Assembly (NCBI GenBank): GCA_029747015.1
Contig: JAKOGI010000574.1
Span: 307,501 to 371,500 of the forward strand
Reading direction: 5' to 3'
Source: Carnegiea gigantea
Lineage: Eukaryota; Streptophyta; Magnoliopsida; Caryophyllales; Cactaceae
DNA: 64,000 nucleotides
The position numbers were made by a program, and so were the translations under genes. The notes beneath the pieces are model-generated. The model saw only the letters and a program-made list of their open reading frames with translations, was not told where the DNA came from and did not search any database. Numbering within the stretch: position 1 is the first letter of the stretch; each line of letters opens with the position of its first letter. Shown in pieces: positions 33,816 through 45,383 of the stretch.

Positions 33816-36670
33816 TTATACCGCCACAGCCTCGTATCCTGAGCCATGTTCCTCCGTCAGACCGATAGCTTTTAGGTCCTCTCTAACCACTTCGTCTAGG
33901 CTCTTCTTCGGTCTACCCCTCCCTCTCTTACCACCGGGGGCGTCGATCATCTCCCACCTCCGCATTGGGGCGGCCACACTTCTCCTCTTCACGTGGCCGA
34001 ACCATCTGAGCCTTGATTCCCTCATCTTCTCCTCTATGGGAGCCACTTTAGCTAAGTCCCTGATTACTCCATTCCTAATTCTGTCCAATCTCGTAAAACC
34101 ACACATCTACCTGATCATTCTCATCTCCGCTACCATCAACCTTTGGGCCTGCATCTTTTTTAGAGGCTAATACTCCGATCCATAGAGAACAGTCAGTCTA
34201 ACTACCATCTGATAGACTTTGCCTTTCAATCCTAGGGGCACCATCTTGTCACACAGCAGCTCTGAGGCTGACTTCCATTTTTGCCAGCCCACTCTTATCC
34301 GCTGGCTAATATCCTCATCAGTGTCCCCATTCTGCTGGATGATCGAGCCCAGATACTTAAACTTATCTACCTTTAGTATCGCCCTCCCATCAAGTGTGAT
34401 TTTTGCCCCCTCTTCTATCCTTCTACTGAAACAACAATAGAGGTATTCCGTTTTCAATCTACTTAATCGAAAACCTCTAGCTTCCAGCGTATGCCTCCAC
34501 CTCTCCAACCTGCCATTCACCCCTTGCCTAGTCACATCGATAAGAACGATGTCATCTGCAAATAGCATACACCAAGGTACCTCGTCTTGGATCCCTCTAG
34601 TAACCTCATCCAAAATTAAGGTGAAAAGAAACGGGCTTAAGGCAGAGCCCTGATGCAGGCCCATACTAACAGCGAAGTCATTGGAACCCCTCCCGGCGTC
34701 CCGACACTCGTCTGCCCTCCCTCGTACATATCCTTGATAACACGTATGTACGCGGGCGACACCCTTTTCTCTTCCAAACATCTCCACAATACATCCCTCG
34801 GGACTCTGTTATACGCTTTCTCCAAGTCAATGAACACCATATGGAGATCCACCTTTCTGTCCCTGTACAAGCCCATGAGCCTTCTGAGGAGGTAAATTGT
34901 CTCTATGGTCGACCTGCTTGGCATGAAACCAAATTAGTTCTCTGAAATCTCTACATTCTCTCGTAACCTTCTCTCAATCACCCTCTCCCATAACTTTATA
35001 GTGTGGCTAAGTAGCTTGATACCCCTAAAGTTATTACAATCTTCAATATCCCCTTTGTTTTTGTACAGTGGGATGATTGTCCTGACCTCCACTCTCTGGG
35101 TATCTTAACGGTCCTGAAAATAACATTGAAAAGCTCTGTTAGCCACTCTAGACCGACCTCCCCCATATACTTCCAAACTTCCACAGGTATCTGGTCCGGG
35201 CCCATTGCCTTCCCATTCGCCATCTTCTTTGAGGCCTCCCTAATCTCATCCTTTGTTATAAGGTCGCACGCTCGCTGGTCGAAACGCCTATCACTACACT
35301 CTCTGCCCCTACTACAGTCATCTCCCACCCCTTCCCCATTAAGGAGTTTAGCAAAGAACCTTTGCCATGTCTCCTTAATTTCGGCATCCTCAGTCAACAC
35401 CTTACCCTCTTCGTCCTTGATGCACCTTACCACTCCTAAATCCATAGTCTTCCTTTCCCTCACCCTTGCCAGTTTAAAAACCTCCTTCTCCCCTTTCTTT
35501 GTCCCCAATCTATAGTACAGTCTATCAAACGCCTGACTCTTTGCTATTGCCACCGCTTTCCTAGCTACCTTCTTGGCCGCCTTGTATCCACTCCTCTTTT
35601 GCTCCCTCTCTTCCTCCGAACCGCTGCTCATAAACTCCACGTAAGCGTCTCTTTTTGCATTGACTTTCTCCTTTACCTCTTCGTTCCACCACCAGGCACC
35701 CTCCATCTTGTTGCCGCCTCCCCTGGAAAGACCTAGGGTTTCCTTGGCCAACCTTCGGATACAATCTGCCACAGCCTCCCACATCGAATCAACGTCTTCT
35801 GCCCTCCTCCAAGCTCTCTCCTCGGCGATTCTCTCTGCTATTAACCCCGCTTTCTCCTTCGTGAGGGTCCACCACTTAATTCTGTGTTCCCCGGCTCTCC
35901 TCTTCGTCCTCTTAGGACACTTGAACTCTGCCTCCAAAACCAGCAACCTATGTTGAGTTCCCAGAAACTCGTTGGGAATCACCTTGCAGTCCTTACACGA
36001 TCTCTAGCTGTCCTTCCTTGTTTGGAAATAATCGATCTGGGTCTTGCAAGAGCCGCTCTTGAAGGTCACTAGGTGGTCTTCCTTCTTCTTGAAAAAGGAG
36101 TTGGCCACCAACAAATCAAAGGCCACCGCAAAGTCCAGCACAGAGACTCCTCCCGCGTTTCTCTCTCCGAAACCGAAGGCACCGAGGACCCCATCATATC
36201 CAGCTGTTTCCGCGCCAATATGGCCGTTAAAGTCGCCTCCTATGAACAGTTTCTTGCCCGGAGGAACCTCTTGGGTGACCGCATCCAAATTCTCCCAGAA
36301 GAGCTTCTTAGTATTCTCCGGCAGGCCTACTTGGGGCGCATACACACTTACCACATTTACGAAAACTGAACCCACCAAAACCTTAATGGCCATAATCCGG
36401 TCGCTCTTACGCCGCACATCGACCACCTGGTCCGCCAAATCCTCCTCAACCAGGATGCCAACTCCATTTTTCGCCTTGGTTGACCACGAGTACTAAAGTT
36501 TGTACCCATCAATCTCTCTAGCTTTAGCCCTAACCCACTTCGTCTCCTGGACACATGCTATATTAATCTTACGCCTACGCAAAGACTTAACTAATTCTAT
36601 CGACTTACCAGTGAGGGACCCAATATGCTAGGACGCTAGGCGTACTTTCCGCAGCCCTGAACCCCTCCTA
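33816..36670 (-). pseudogene. RTE ORF: endonuclease and reverse transcriptase
   Basis: Read on the minus strand. The apurinic endonuclease (about 36660-36000) has GSLTGKSIELVKSL, VQETKW, VVSVYAPQVG and FIGGDFNGHIG. The linker (35982-35150) has KWWTLTKEKAGLIAERIAEE, WWWNEEVKEKVNAKRDAY and GKAMGPDQIPVEVWKYMG. RT motifs: PSRSTIETIYLLRRLM, VFIDLEKAYNRVPRDVLW, GLHQGSALSPFLFTLILDE, and the catalytic MLFADDIVLID near 34560. The C-terminus has LRWFGHVKRR and GRGRPKKSLDEVV. Stops within the frame are at 36628-36630, 36493-36495, about 34930, 34167-34169 and 34107-34109. Frame changes lie near 36000, 35020-35100 and 34690. Catalytic residues remain recognisable; product use would be self-mobilisation if intact. 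Confidence 0.92.
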
Positions 36671-37924
36671 ACCCCAAAACCCCTCGGAAGACAGGCTGAA
36701 ACCGCTACATGGCTCGCCACAGACGCAGACGCCTACGAGGCCAGCGGACACCCTAAAAAAACTATAAACTAATAGAGACACCCAAGAAAACCAGTTACAA
36801 GCTACAAACAACTATAAACTACAACTATAAACAACTATAAACAACTACCAACTTCAACAACCAAACTTCAAACAACTATAAACAACTACAAATTACAAGC
36901 AACTGCCAACTACAAACTACTTCAAAAGCCAAAGGAGGCAAACCACAATATTAACACCACAAGAAACAAAGCCCCAATAGAGGTAAGCCAAATAAAGGGA
37001 AATCGATCCCTCTACTAGTCACCACAAGCCCGGGAAAGAACACAGCTTCTAGCAGTACTGACCACTGGGCACCAAAGAAATCGCACCGGCCCCTCCCAGC
37101 AACACTGACCCCCTCTACTGGGCACTCCCCTCTGAGAAATGCCCAGAGCAGCCACTGAGAAAAGCACGCACAGTCTACACAGATCAGCCAGCCAGCCAAA
37201 CAGCTTCTGACAACTCCCCCCTGAACAATGCCCTCCCCACTGACTCCCAGCAAAACCCCCTGAGGAAGAACACCCAGGCACCCACCCAGCCTCTAACAAC
37301 CCCCAAGCACCCACGCTTCCAGCAACACATAGAGACGCTGGCAACAAAGCAACAAAGCTCAATTACTGGCCACAAAGCAACAAAGCAACAAATTAACACA
37401 CAGCTTCCACACTAGCAAGCGACACAAAAAACAGAGTTCGATGCTAGCAAAACAGAGCAACAAAGCAACGGAGGAGAGGGAAGCCACAACCGAGCACCGA
37501 GCCACAGAGGCTGAGGAGATCACACAGGAAATCACAACCGGGCAAAACAGGACAAAACTCCACAGGGCACAAAACCGGCAAAATCACACAGGGAAGCTCA
37601 AATACTAAGAAATCAAGGAGAGTGAACAACGAATTTGACCAAGCTAAGGGAGATGGGACGCTGCAGACTCACCGACCTGGGCTTTGGAACAAAGACGCTC
37701 AACTGAGCCTGTGTACCTGGTCGATATAGAGCAGGGGAGACTCACCGCTGGTACTCGCCGCCGGTACTCCCCTGAGGGAGAGGTCTCCGACCTTAACTGA
37801 CTCGCCGCTGGTACTCGCCTGAGGACAGCTCTGTGCCCATTCTGCGCCTTTCCGACCGTTCTGTTAAAGCAGGGCCTTCAAGCGAGCTAGAGAGAGAGGG
37901 AAAGAGAAAGCGAGCTAGAGAGAG
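36671..37924 (-). other. RTE 5' leader
   Basis: About 1.25 kb upstream of the ORF with no coding content. Includes aacaactataaac repeats (about 36770-36920) and CT-rich text at the very start. Open frames on both strands here are by-products of composition. Confidence 0.6.
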
Positions 37925-37944
37925 TAACTTTGCAGCCAACCTTA
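37925..37944. repeat. RTE target site duplication, right (20 bp)
   Basis: taactttgcagccaacctta; pairs with 33403-33422. Confidence 0.88.
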
Positions 37945-38357
37945 TGTTAATGATATATATTTATTCTTTTCTTAAAAAAAGACACCTGTCTTTCCATGGT
38001 TGACTGGCATTTATGTGTGGAAGGGGAATGGAGGGGGATAGTTCCGGTTGGCCGTTATAAAGTTAGCCGGTATTTGTTTCCTCGCTGCTTTTGGCTCTTC
38101 GTTGAGTGGTGATGTACTTACAGGCTTAAATATGATTCTCAAACCCTACTGGACATGCAAAGCCAATTGGAAGTGTTAAAAGGAGGCTTTATTTCATGCA
38201 CTCATCCTTTTAAAAATTATGGCAGGTAAAAAGCTTGAGGCTTCCCATGGGGTTCGGGATACGCAGAGGGTTTGCCTCCGTGGAATTTGTCACCAAACAA
38301 GAAGCCCAAAATGCACTTAAAGCTCTCTCGAGTACCCATTTATATGGCCGGCATTTG

Positions 38358-40165
38358 GTGAGTCCTTACTATTTTGTTGGAGATCTATGGTTTTTGAGTT
38401 TCTTGGTTTTATTGTAATAAATGCAAAAGCTCAACCGACTTTTTCCAGTTAGGAGGTGTGTGAGTTGTGGTTAATGAATGGGAATGAGAATATGGAGCAA
38501 ATCAATAGAACTCCCGTGTTTGGTATGTGGGATTGTGAATAATAATTATTGAGAAGATGGAAATTAAAAACAGTTGGTATATGACCCACCCAGTTGTACA
38601 AATAAAATTGTATAATCAGGCCCATAAATTGCCCATCTGACACACCACATACAAAAAATAATGAAAACTGCCCGATTTTAGCTCACTAAAAATACCCTAT
38701 AGCTCACTAAAATATGATGTTGTACATCTAGTTTCGCTCACTAAAAATAATATATAGCTCACTAAAAATTTTAGTGAGTTGAGACACAGTTTTAGTGAGC
38801 AGACATGCCGAAACTAATATATCTTAAGTACCCAAATTTCACTTAGTAAAAATACTATATAACTTATTAGATGTGCTATTGCACTAAAAAAATGTTATTG
38901 TGAATCTGAAACTCACTAAACTATATTCTAGTTGTCTATATTTTTTTAGCGAGCTATAATATTTATTAACTGAGTTGCTATATCATACAATCGGTGGTAT
39001 AGAAGTAATCGTACAATCGAATTTCAGCTCATTAAAAATGTATAGCTCACTACAATACTACAGAAGCAATTGTACAATCGAATTTCAGCTCATTAAAAAT
39101 ATATAGCTCACTACAATATTTAGTGAGATAAGGCATAGTTTTAGTAAGCTAATACATACCTTTAGTGAGCGGATAGATCAGACCAATGTATCTTATATAC
39201 TCTATGTTTCACTTAGTAAAAATACTATATAACTTATTAAAATGTGCTATTGTGCTAAAAAAAATGTTATTGTGCATCTGAAATGCACTAAACTATATTC
39301 TAGTTGTCTATATTTTTTTAGTGAGTTATGACATATATTTAGTAAGCTATGGCATATATTTAGTGAGTTATGACATATATTTAGTGAGTTGGACTATATT
39401 TAATTAATTCACTATATTTCTATTATACTCACAAAATACAATACAAACACCCTTATGTCATAGTAAAAAATGATTGAGGTGTAACATAACCCAAGAACTT
39501 GATAATATTATTTGCTAACTGTCTATATTATTTGTTTTAGTGAGCTATACTATTTATTTAGTGAGTTATGATAGATATTTGGTGAGCTATAAAATGCATT
39601 TTATGACCAATATGATTTAGAGTGGAATACTAATCATTCATAATAAAAAAATAAGTGAACAAACAATATAGTACATAATTTTAGTTAGCACATATACTTT
39701 TTTGTTCACATTCTAAGGTATGATATATTCATCTTTTAGTGAGTTATAACTTATATTTAGTGAGTTATGACATGCTTTTAGTGAGTTGGATTATATTTGC
39801 ATTATACTGACTAAATATGTATAATATGACCCAGTTGTACGTAATAAATTGTGGCTCACTAATGCTGTATCCATACATATAAAAATTTGTAGTGAATTTT
39901 TTTCTTATTGTTGTTTATTTTTATAATAAATCTATATGCTTCTATTGAGTAAAAATACAGATAATAAATATACAAATTTTCAATTAATATTTATCTTAAA
40001 ATTAGAATTTTTATACAAAAATAGTGAACGTAATCCATAATGTAAATACAAGTGTACGTCTTAATATTTCGATGGAAAAATTAAAAAAAATTAGGATTTT
40101 TTTTAAAGGCACTAAAAAGACTTTTAGGACGAAAAAAATAATAATTAAAAAACAAAGGCTTTGCT
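38358..40165. repeat. A+T-rich degenerate repeat of TTTAGTGAGyTAT words
   Basis: From about 38660 to 39830 the words tagctcactaaaa and its complement tttagtgagctat recur dozens of times, with longer direct repeats such as cttagtaaaaatactatataacttatta (38864 and 39209). A word cccagttgtac recurs at about 38589, 39828 and 40337. No protein is encoded, and the next MRD1 exon was not found. Confidence 0.6.
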
Positions 40166-40245
40166 TTTACCACAAATTGAACCCATGACCTCATCAATTT
40201 GAGTAAAACACCCTTGCCACTCCACTACTCATCCATTCCTATTAT
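40166..40245 (-). mobile_element. Possible tRNA-derived SINE promoter region
   Basis: On the minus strand, TAGTGGAGTGG (40217-40227) fits the RNA polymerase III A box and GGTTCAATTTG (40173-40183) the start of a B box, about 33 bp apart, as in tRNA-derived SINE heads. The downstream body and tail are not defined. Confidence 0.35.
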
Positions 40246-40408
40246 TAGTGCTGATTATAATTAATGTTGAATCAAAGCACCTTCTGTATAATTTGCAGCT
40301 GGTAGTGGGCCCAGGTGGACAATTGCGTTGTCCACCCAGTTGTACGTAATAAATTGCACTAATATATATGTATACACGTAGATGCATGGGTTTGGCCCAA
40401 CTTCATTT

Positions 40409-40427
40409 CTCTCTCTCTCTCTCTCTC

Positions 40428-40470
<43 letters not shown>

Positions 40471-40490
40471 ACACGTGTGTGTGTGTGTGT
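40409..40490. repeat. Microsatellites (CT)n then (GT)n
   Basis: tctctctctctc followed by tgtgtgtg interrupted by a few bases. Low complexity. Confidence 0.9.
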
Positions 40491-41419
40491 TTATGGTGAT
40501 GAAACCAATCGGATTTAGCCTGTTTAATCCGATTCAACAATCAACTGGTTCAATTAGTCCAATCCAATCTAAACGGTTCAACCATTCAAACCTTTGGCCC
40601 ACCTCTTTTACTGCTTAGACTACTTGGTTGGTTTTCTTAATATTGGTTGCAAGTGTTTGGAAGTTTTGGAACATTTATATTTCATTTAATGCTATGGGAA
40701 TTGGTGTCCACAATGCTAATTTTCTTGCAAGAACTCTTAGAATGCAATGAAATCCTCTTTGCAATTTTTTGGGCAAGACTATGACCCTGTTTAGCAAATA
40801 CCTGTTAGCTGTTTATATTAACTGTTAGCTGTTTGAATTAGCTGTTTGTAGAAAAACTGTTTGATAAAGTTAACTGTTTGTGGAAGGCATATTTGGTAAA
40901 ATTCAATTGTTGCCCTTTTTATACAATACTTTTCAATTGAATATGCTTTTTTAAATTAATTGATCATCTTGTTTGGCTTAAAAAAGAATTAATTTTATGT
41001 CTTATGTTCAAATGAACTTCATCCTTAGAACTTTATTTTCTTACTAGTTTGAATAATTTATGTTCGTTAGTTATTTCCAATTTATGAATTGAATTTATAT
41101 GAACCTAAATCTATATTTTTGTTGTTAATTGAAATATGTATAGATTTCAAATGATTTGATCTTCATTGAAATTTATCTTATATAAAACATGATTTAAACA
41201 TCACTAATAACCTACCTCAACTAAAAGCTCGTATTCCGAATAACTGGGGGAGAGGGCAACCAAATTATCTACCGCGTAAGTATCAAACGTTTGAAATTAC
41301 ATTCAACCACCAAAAGAAACTCTCAATGGAGTAATTTAGAAATATTAAATTATAATATTCTACGTCGTCTAGCCATCACCAAACTTGAAGCAATGTTGTC
41401 ACGAAATAGTTGACATTTC

Positions 41420-42608
41420 TTATACTCTGGATCTTTCAACACTATCTTCTACAGGATTGTCGGCTATAACTAGAAATGAATTAGGGGGAATAAAATCAGG
41501 ATCTTCATATATGATTTTAAAAGCTAGATCACGAACTGTACTCCTTCTTATATAATTATGTAATGCAAATGTTGCCAATATGGCCCAATTTTGATCTTTG
41601 ATTGAATATCGAGGCATAGCATGCAGTATTTTCCATCGAGCCTTCAGAATGGAAAAAGCCCTCTTGATGCAACTTCTTAAAGAAGAATGTGAACGATTAA
41701 AGATTTCCTTGTAAGTTATAACCACGAGAACTACAGCACGAAACTCTAATTGATGATATCTTATCTTTGAATATGGTGTTAAGATTCCCCATCGATCTGG
41801 ATAACCTTTATCTGGCAAATAGTATTTACCTAGAAACAATTAAACAATGTTAGTAATATGAATCATCATTATATAAGTGAAGACAAAAATGGAAAGAATT
41901 TTAAAATGTGCTGATCTCTCCTAACCAGTTAAGACATATATGAAATGTAAATCAAAATCACACACTGCTAGCACGTTAACAGTTGGTATCCCTTTTCGCC
42001 ATCTATAATACATTTGGTCTTCTTCAGGAACGGCAACCACAATATGTGTTCCATCCAAAGCTCAAATGCAATCATAATACCAAATATTTATAAATAAGTA
42101 TCACATGTTATCTAATGCCAAATAGAAAGATGGATATAGAACATAATCTTACCTTAAAATGAGGCATGTATCAATTATCATTTGTAATTTTCAATGGGAT
42201 GTCCTTGAATTCAGAATCTCTAGGTTTCAGCATATCCTTACAAAAGCCATCCATTGCATCCAAAACTTCTCGGAAAGCCCTAAGAGTTGTTTCACCAGAA
42301 TGTTGGAAACACTCTTGTGCATCTCTATTTGATGCACCTTTACTAAGAACATACAAAAATAAGCTCACTTTCTCCAAAATTGACATCCTATTTGAAGGTT
42401 GTAATCTATATTTGTTTTCCAAATCCATACATAATTGACAAAAAGTGCACTGATTCATTCTAAACCTGTCAAAGCACCATTTCTCATGACCATGCAATAA
42501 TTCATTCACCCATTTTTCTCTAGTTATATATGAAATCATACAAGGCTCCCTATATATGCGTGTTAAAAAAATAGTCAACAACATGACAAAGTGAATACTC
42601 CATTGCAT
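41420..42608 (-). pseudogene. Harbinger DDE transposase (DDE_Tnp_4 type)
   Basis: The intact enzyme cuts and joins the element at TTA targets in the nucleus. The N-terminal exon (42608-42171) has CFDRFRMNQCTF, RMSILEKVSLFLYVLS and ECFQHSGETTLRAF. The middle exon (about 42065-41900) has ALDGTHIVVAVPEEDQMYYR, with the first catalytic Asp, and NVLAVCDFD...YVLTG, followed by TAG where the family has Trp (GWEGSAHD). The last exon (41839-41420) has GKYYLPDKGYPDRWG, HSSLRSCIKRAF and LHNYIR. In the third catalytic motif (usually IER.F) the Glu reads Lys. Introns separate the exons. The stop and the E-to-K change indicate an inactive transposase. Confidence 0.85.
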
Positions 42609-43130
42609 CTAATATAGCATCATACCCATCATCGTCACTACTATCGCCATCTTCACTACCATCATCACTTCTACTATTACCATCATCATCAAGTTCAATA
42701 TTATCCCCATAGTTTTCCATATATTGAATATCTTCGTAATCCATAACCTGTAATTTTAAGTTCACAAAATATTAATATGAATATATGCATAAAACTCAAA
42801 TCATAATTCCAACTAGTTTAAGAGTTCACAAAATTAGGCCCTACAATCATAATAAGCTTACAACTATCATACATCCAACTTAACTTGAAAGTTCACAAAA
42901 TATGGTCTACAACCATATCACTATCACACTTCTAACAAGTTAGAAGTTCACAAATGAGGCCTACAAATATCATAATTCTAAGTATACTAATCAAAATGAG
43001 GCCTACAATGATTATAAGCAAACAAAATAGTTAATCAAGCCTACTAATCAAAATAAGTTGCTAACTAAATCTACTAGAAGCCTAAAGACAAAACCACATT
43101 CATTTCTTACCATATTTATCATATAAATCA

Positions 43131-44270
43131 TCATTTGGCAAACCAAATAAAATCATCCTTTTTTTGTGGATCTTCCACCAATTCACAAGCGAAGATAAAC
43201 ACCGGATGCATATGATTGAAATGAGGCAAGAGACATATCTTGGCTAATGCATCAGGAACACTAGGAGCTTCATCATCGCCACTTGTATTTTTGTTGTTCA
43301 TCTCCTTTCTTTCCCTTTCTTCCCTCCTTTTAAGTCTTTCGGCCCTTCTTTCCTCTCTCAACCTCCCTTGCCTTTTTCTCTAAAATGATAACTTCTGACA
43401 TAGTATCAAGTTTTTCATACATCATAGTTGCCGATCTCATTCTTTTAGGACCATTGATCTTTGTACTTTTATTAGGATCTAAGGAAAAGTTCTCCAATTT
43501 TCTTTGACGTTTTTCATTTCCACCTCTATCTACCCCTTGACAAACAGGTGGAGTAGATATAGGAGAGTCCTCATGCCATAACTCTTGCCATGCACTAATT
43601 AACCCTAGAGCCTGAATGCTTATGTCATTGTTCTCAATATTAAAAGGCTAATTTATGTTGTTCCCACTATGATGTTGGGAAGAGATATAACCATATATTC
43701 GTCTTCTTCCATAGAAGTAGGAAAGGGATCTACATTTGGGGTAATTATGTCATCCCTCCTAGCCATATGGCCTCCAAATAGTTCGTTCATTTTACTCTCA
43801 AGCTCTGGCTCAATTCTCTTATCTTGAAATTGTTTAAACTTGAAATCTTCCTGTAAACAAAATAAAACAAAAAAAGAACATAAGTTACTAGGTTGGGTTC
43901 TTTAATCGTTATAGCATCAAAATTGTTAAGGTAACTTTAAAAAAAAAAAAAAAACTAACCTCAATCTTCTTCAACCTCCATTCATCACTAGCCGCAATAG
44001 TCCCTTTTTCATGATCCCATCTAAACTAGTTTCTTTCCCTTTTAACTTTTTCCACAAAGCCTATCTAACCTTCATCCCATCATATGCTTTAGTTGCTCTC
44101 TAGGCCATGCTAAATTAGTTGTCTTTTCAAACCATTCTTTCTCTCACTCTTGCCAACAAGCTCAATACAAAGATCACAAAAGATGAGAATATTCTCCTTT
44201 GATCAACTAGTACGACCAATCTCTTTAACTTCTTGACTATTTTCTTTACTTCCTTTTCGCCATCTAAATC
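43131..44270 (-). pseudogene. Harbinger Myb/SANT-like ORF1
   Basis: The DNA-binding partner of Harbinger transposases. The minus strand gives LWKKLKGKETSLDG, then in a shifted frame FRWDHEKGTIAASDEW and FKQFQDKRIEPELESKMNEL, matching the Myb_DNA-bind_3/SANT family and its linker. The charged segment RRAERLKRREERERKEM, then ALAKICLLPHFNHMHP and ACELVEDPQKKDDFIWF close the protein at 43131. Several frame changes were seen; the N-terminus is unclear. Confidence 0.75.
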
Positions 44271-45378
44271 AAATTAAATAAATAAATAAGAAGAATATAC
44301 ACATGATATTTATATCAAAATAAAAAAATCCATATCGGATGATCTTTGTAGTTTGTAAAAGAATATATAACATTTTAGTAGAATTTTAAAATTTGCCCAA
44401 ATGCAGCAAAATTTGGGATGCCATAACTGGGGATGTGAAACGTTCATTTGACCACAAGCATATTGTTCGGGCAAGTGCTTTTTCTGAGGTAGATACATGA
44501 GACTTTCTTTTTAAGAAAATGTAAAAAGGCTGTCCAGTAAGGCTCTTGCAGTTTGTCAGTGAGAACAGTAAATACAACCAACAAGATGGCAGATGCAATT
44601 ACTTTTCCTATCTTCTTGATTAAGCATGTAGTTGACCTTTGTGATAGGTGTTACAAGGAGAATGTTGTAAGGTTTTCTAACATCAACCACAAGTATCATG
44701 GGATGGCTAGGGGAGGTTTGTCATAGTCATTGCCACATCGATGCATAATGTGCATACTTGTATTATTTTCTTCAAGTCATATTTGCTTCTATAAATACTT
44801 TTGGTCAATGTGAAACTAAATGGGTAAAAGATACACACTTCTTTTTTTATCAAGTTAATAAAAGAAAGTGTTTTCAAAAAATTGAGATGGAATAATGGGG
44901 ATTTCACCAGAATAATGGGGATTGGAGATTGAGATGAAAGATCAAAGATTTATCAATTCAACCTCCTACACTGTGTTCGTATATCAACATATCTCATCGT
45001 CAGTATCAACCCATAATTTTCATTCTGTAACAATTAGGGGGAGGGGTTGTTCAGTTGCATAACACAAAAATTCCACAAACAACAAATTCATCACTTTCTC
45101 TCTTCTCAATTAGGCCATACACAGATTATCCAATGGAAATAATTTTTCCATTTATCATTCATTGGCTAAATTAAATTGGAAAACTAAATTGGAGAAGGCA
45201 ACCATTGAATGCAAGAAATTCATGGAGGAAAGAAAAAAAAAGAACAAAGATTGTAATTAGATCGTAAAATTCTTGAAAATCAATATGTTCTTATGAACCC
45301 AATCGACGCTTAGAGTAGGGAAAACTCACGTCCTTGGCACCAGAGCAGGTGGACTGTGACGTCGTCGACACCGAGGGA
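44271..45378. other. Noncoding part of the Harbinger element
   Basis: Between the SANT ORF and the retrotransposon insertion; no recognisable gene. Probably the promoter side and introns of ORF1. Confidence 0.4.
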
Positions 45379-45383
45379 GTGGT
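45379..45383. repeat. Target site duplication gtggt (left)
   Basis: Identical to 51129-51133, flanking the gag-only retrotransposon. Confidence 0.92.

Larger units (their letters stand above)
33423..37924 (-). mobile_element. RTE-clade LINE, nearly full length (4.5 kb), minus strand
   Basis: A non-LTR retrotransposon on the minus strand with a 5' leader (about 36670-37924), one long ORF, and a 3' UTR ending in the (TTG)n tail typical of plant RTE elements, seen as caacaacaacaac at 33425-33440. Flanked by 20-bp target duplications with one mismatch. The leader begins with CT-rich ctctctctagctcgctttctc on the minus strand. The copy is interrupted by several nonsense changes and frameshifts, so it is not active. 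Confidence 0.92.
32834..37980 (+). mobile_element. 5'-truncated L1 in the host intron, split by an RTE
   Basis: The L1 part (32834-33402, resuming 37945-37980) encodes only the C-terminal zf-RVT tail: IIWKSLTPFRVSFFV, a stop, KATNDSILTYDNLQKRGKI, and FEGVEMPLQCFKDYFIK, all family-typical with frameshifts. It ends in ttcttttcttaaaaaaa, a poly(A) end, followed by the right target duplication. Truncation at the 5' end is typical of plant L1s. The RTE at 33423-37924 lies inside its 3' end. Confidence 0.75.
29988..38357 (+). pseudogene. MRD1: MRD1/RBM19-like multiple RRM protein, decayed fragment
   Basis: Intact MRD1/RBM19 proteins carry several RRM domains and act in the nucleolus in 35S pre-rRNA processing. 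Six exon relics are readable. 29988-30052 reads VVFLEPAEARAAFRGLA. 30725-30899 reads DAPLYLEWAPSNILSQD and ends DPDRVE. 31856-31956 reads SRSLFIKNLNFKTTDESLRK. 32044-32145 reads KNGKNVSMGFGFLEFDS. 32237-32410 reads GTFLDGHA, then STKLIVRNLPFEATEKDL. 38226-38357 reads RGFASVEFVTKQEAQNAL and ends LYGRHL. Most splice sites are GT-AG. Lesions: TAA at 30039-30041 where Tyr is usual, a roughly 4-bp deletion near 31935 that shifts the frame to an early TAA, and a donor at about 32145 that appears to have lost a G. The N-terminal RRMs and the final exon are absent. The intron before the last exon holds nested LINEs. Confidence 0.85.

Noticed and set aside
35126..36496. Plus-strand frames across the RTE body
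   Set aside because: Antisense shadows of the RTE ORF, which has all family motifs on the minus strand.
36951..37399. Several Cys/Gly/Leu-rich frames in the RTE leader, minus strand
   Set aside because: Multiple overlapping frames in the 5' leader of the RTE; composition reflects the C-rich plus strand. No known RTE protein starts here.
40382..40618. Open frame with a long Val/Cys/Tyr repeat
   Set aside because: It is a translated (CT)n/(GT)n microsatellite.
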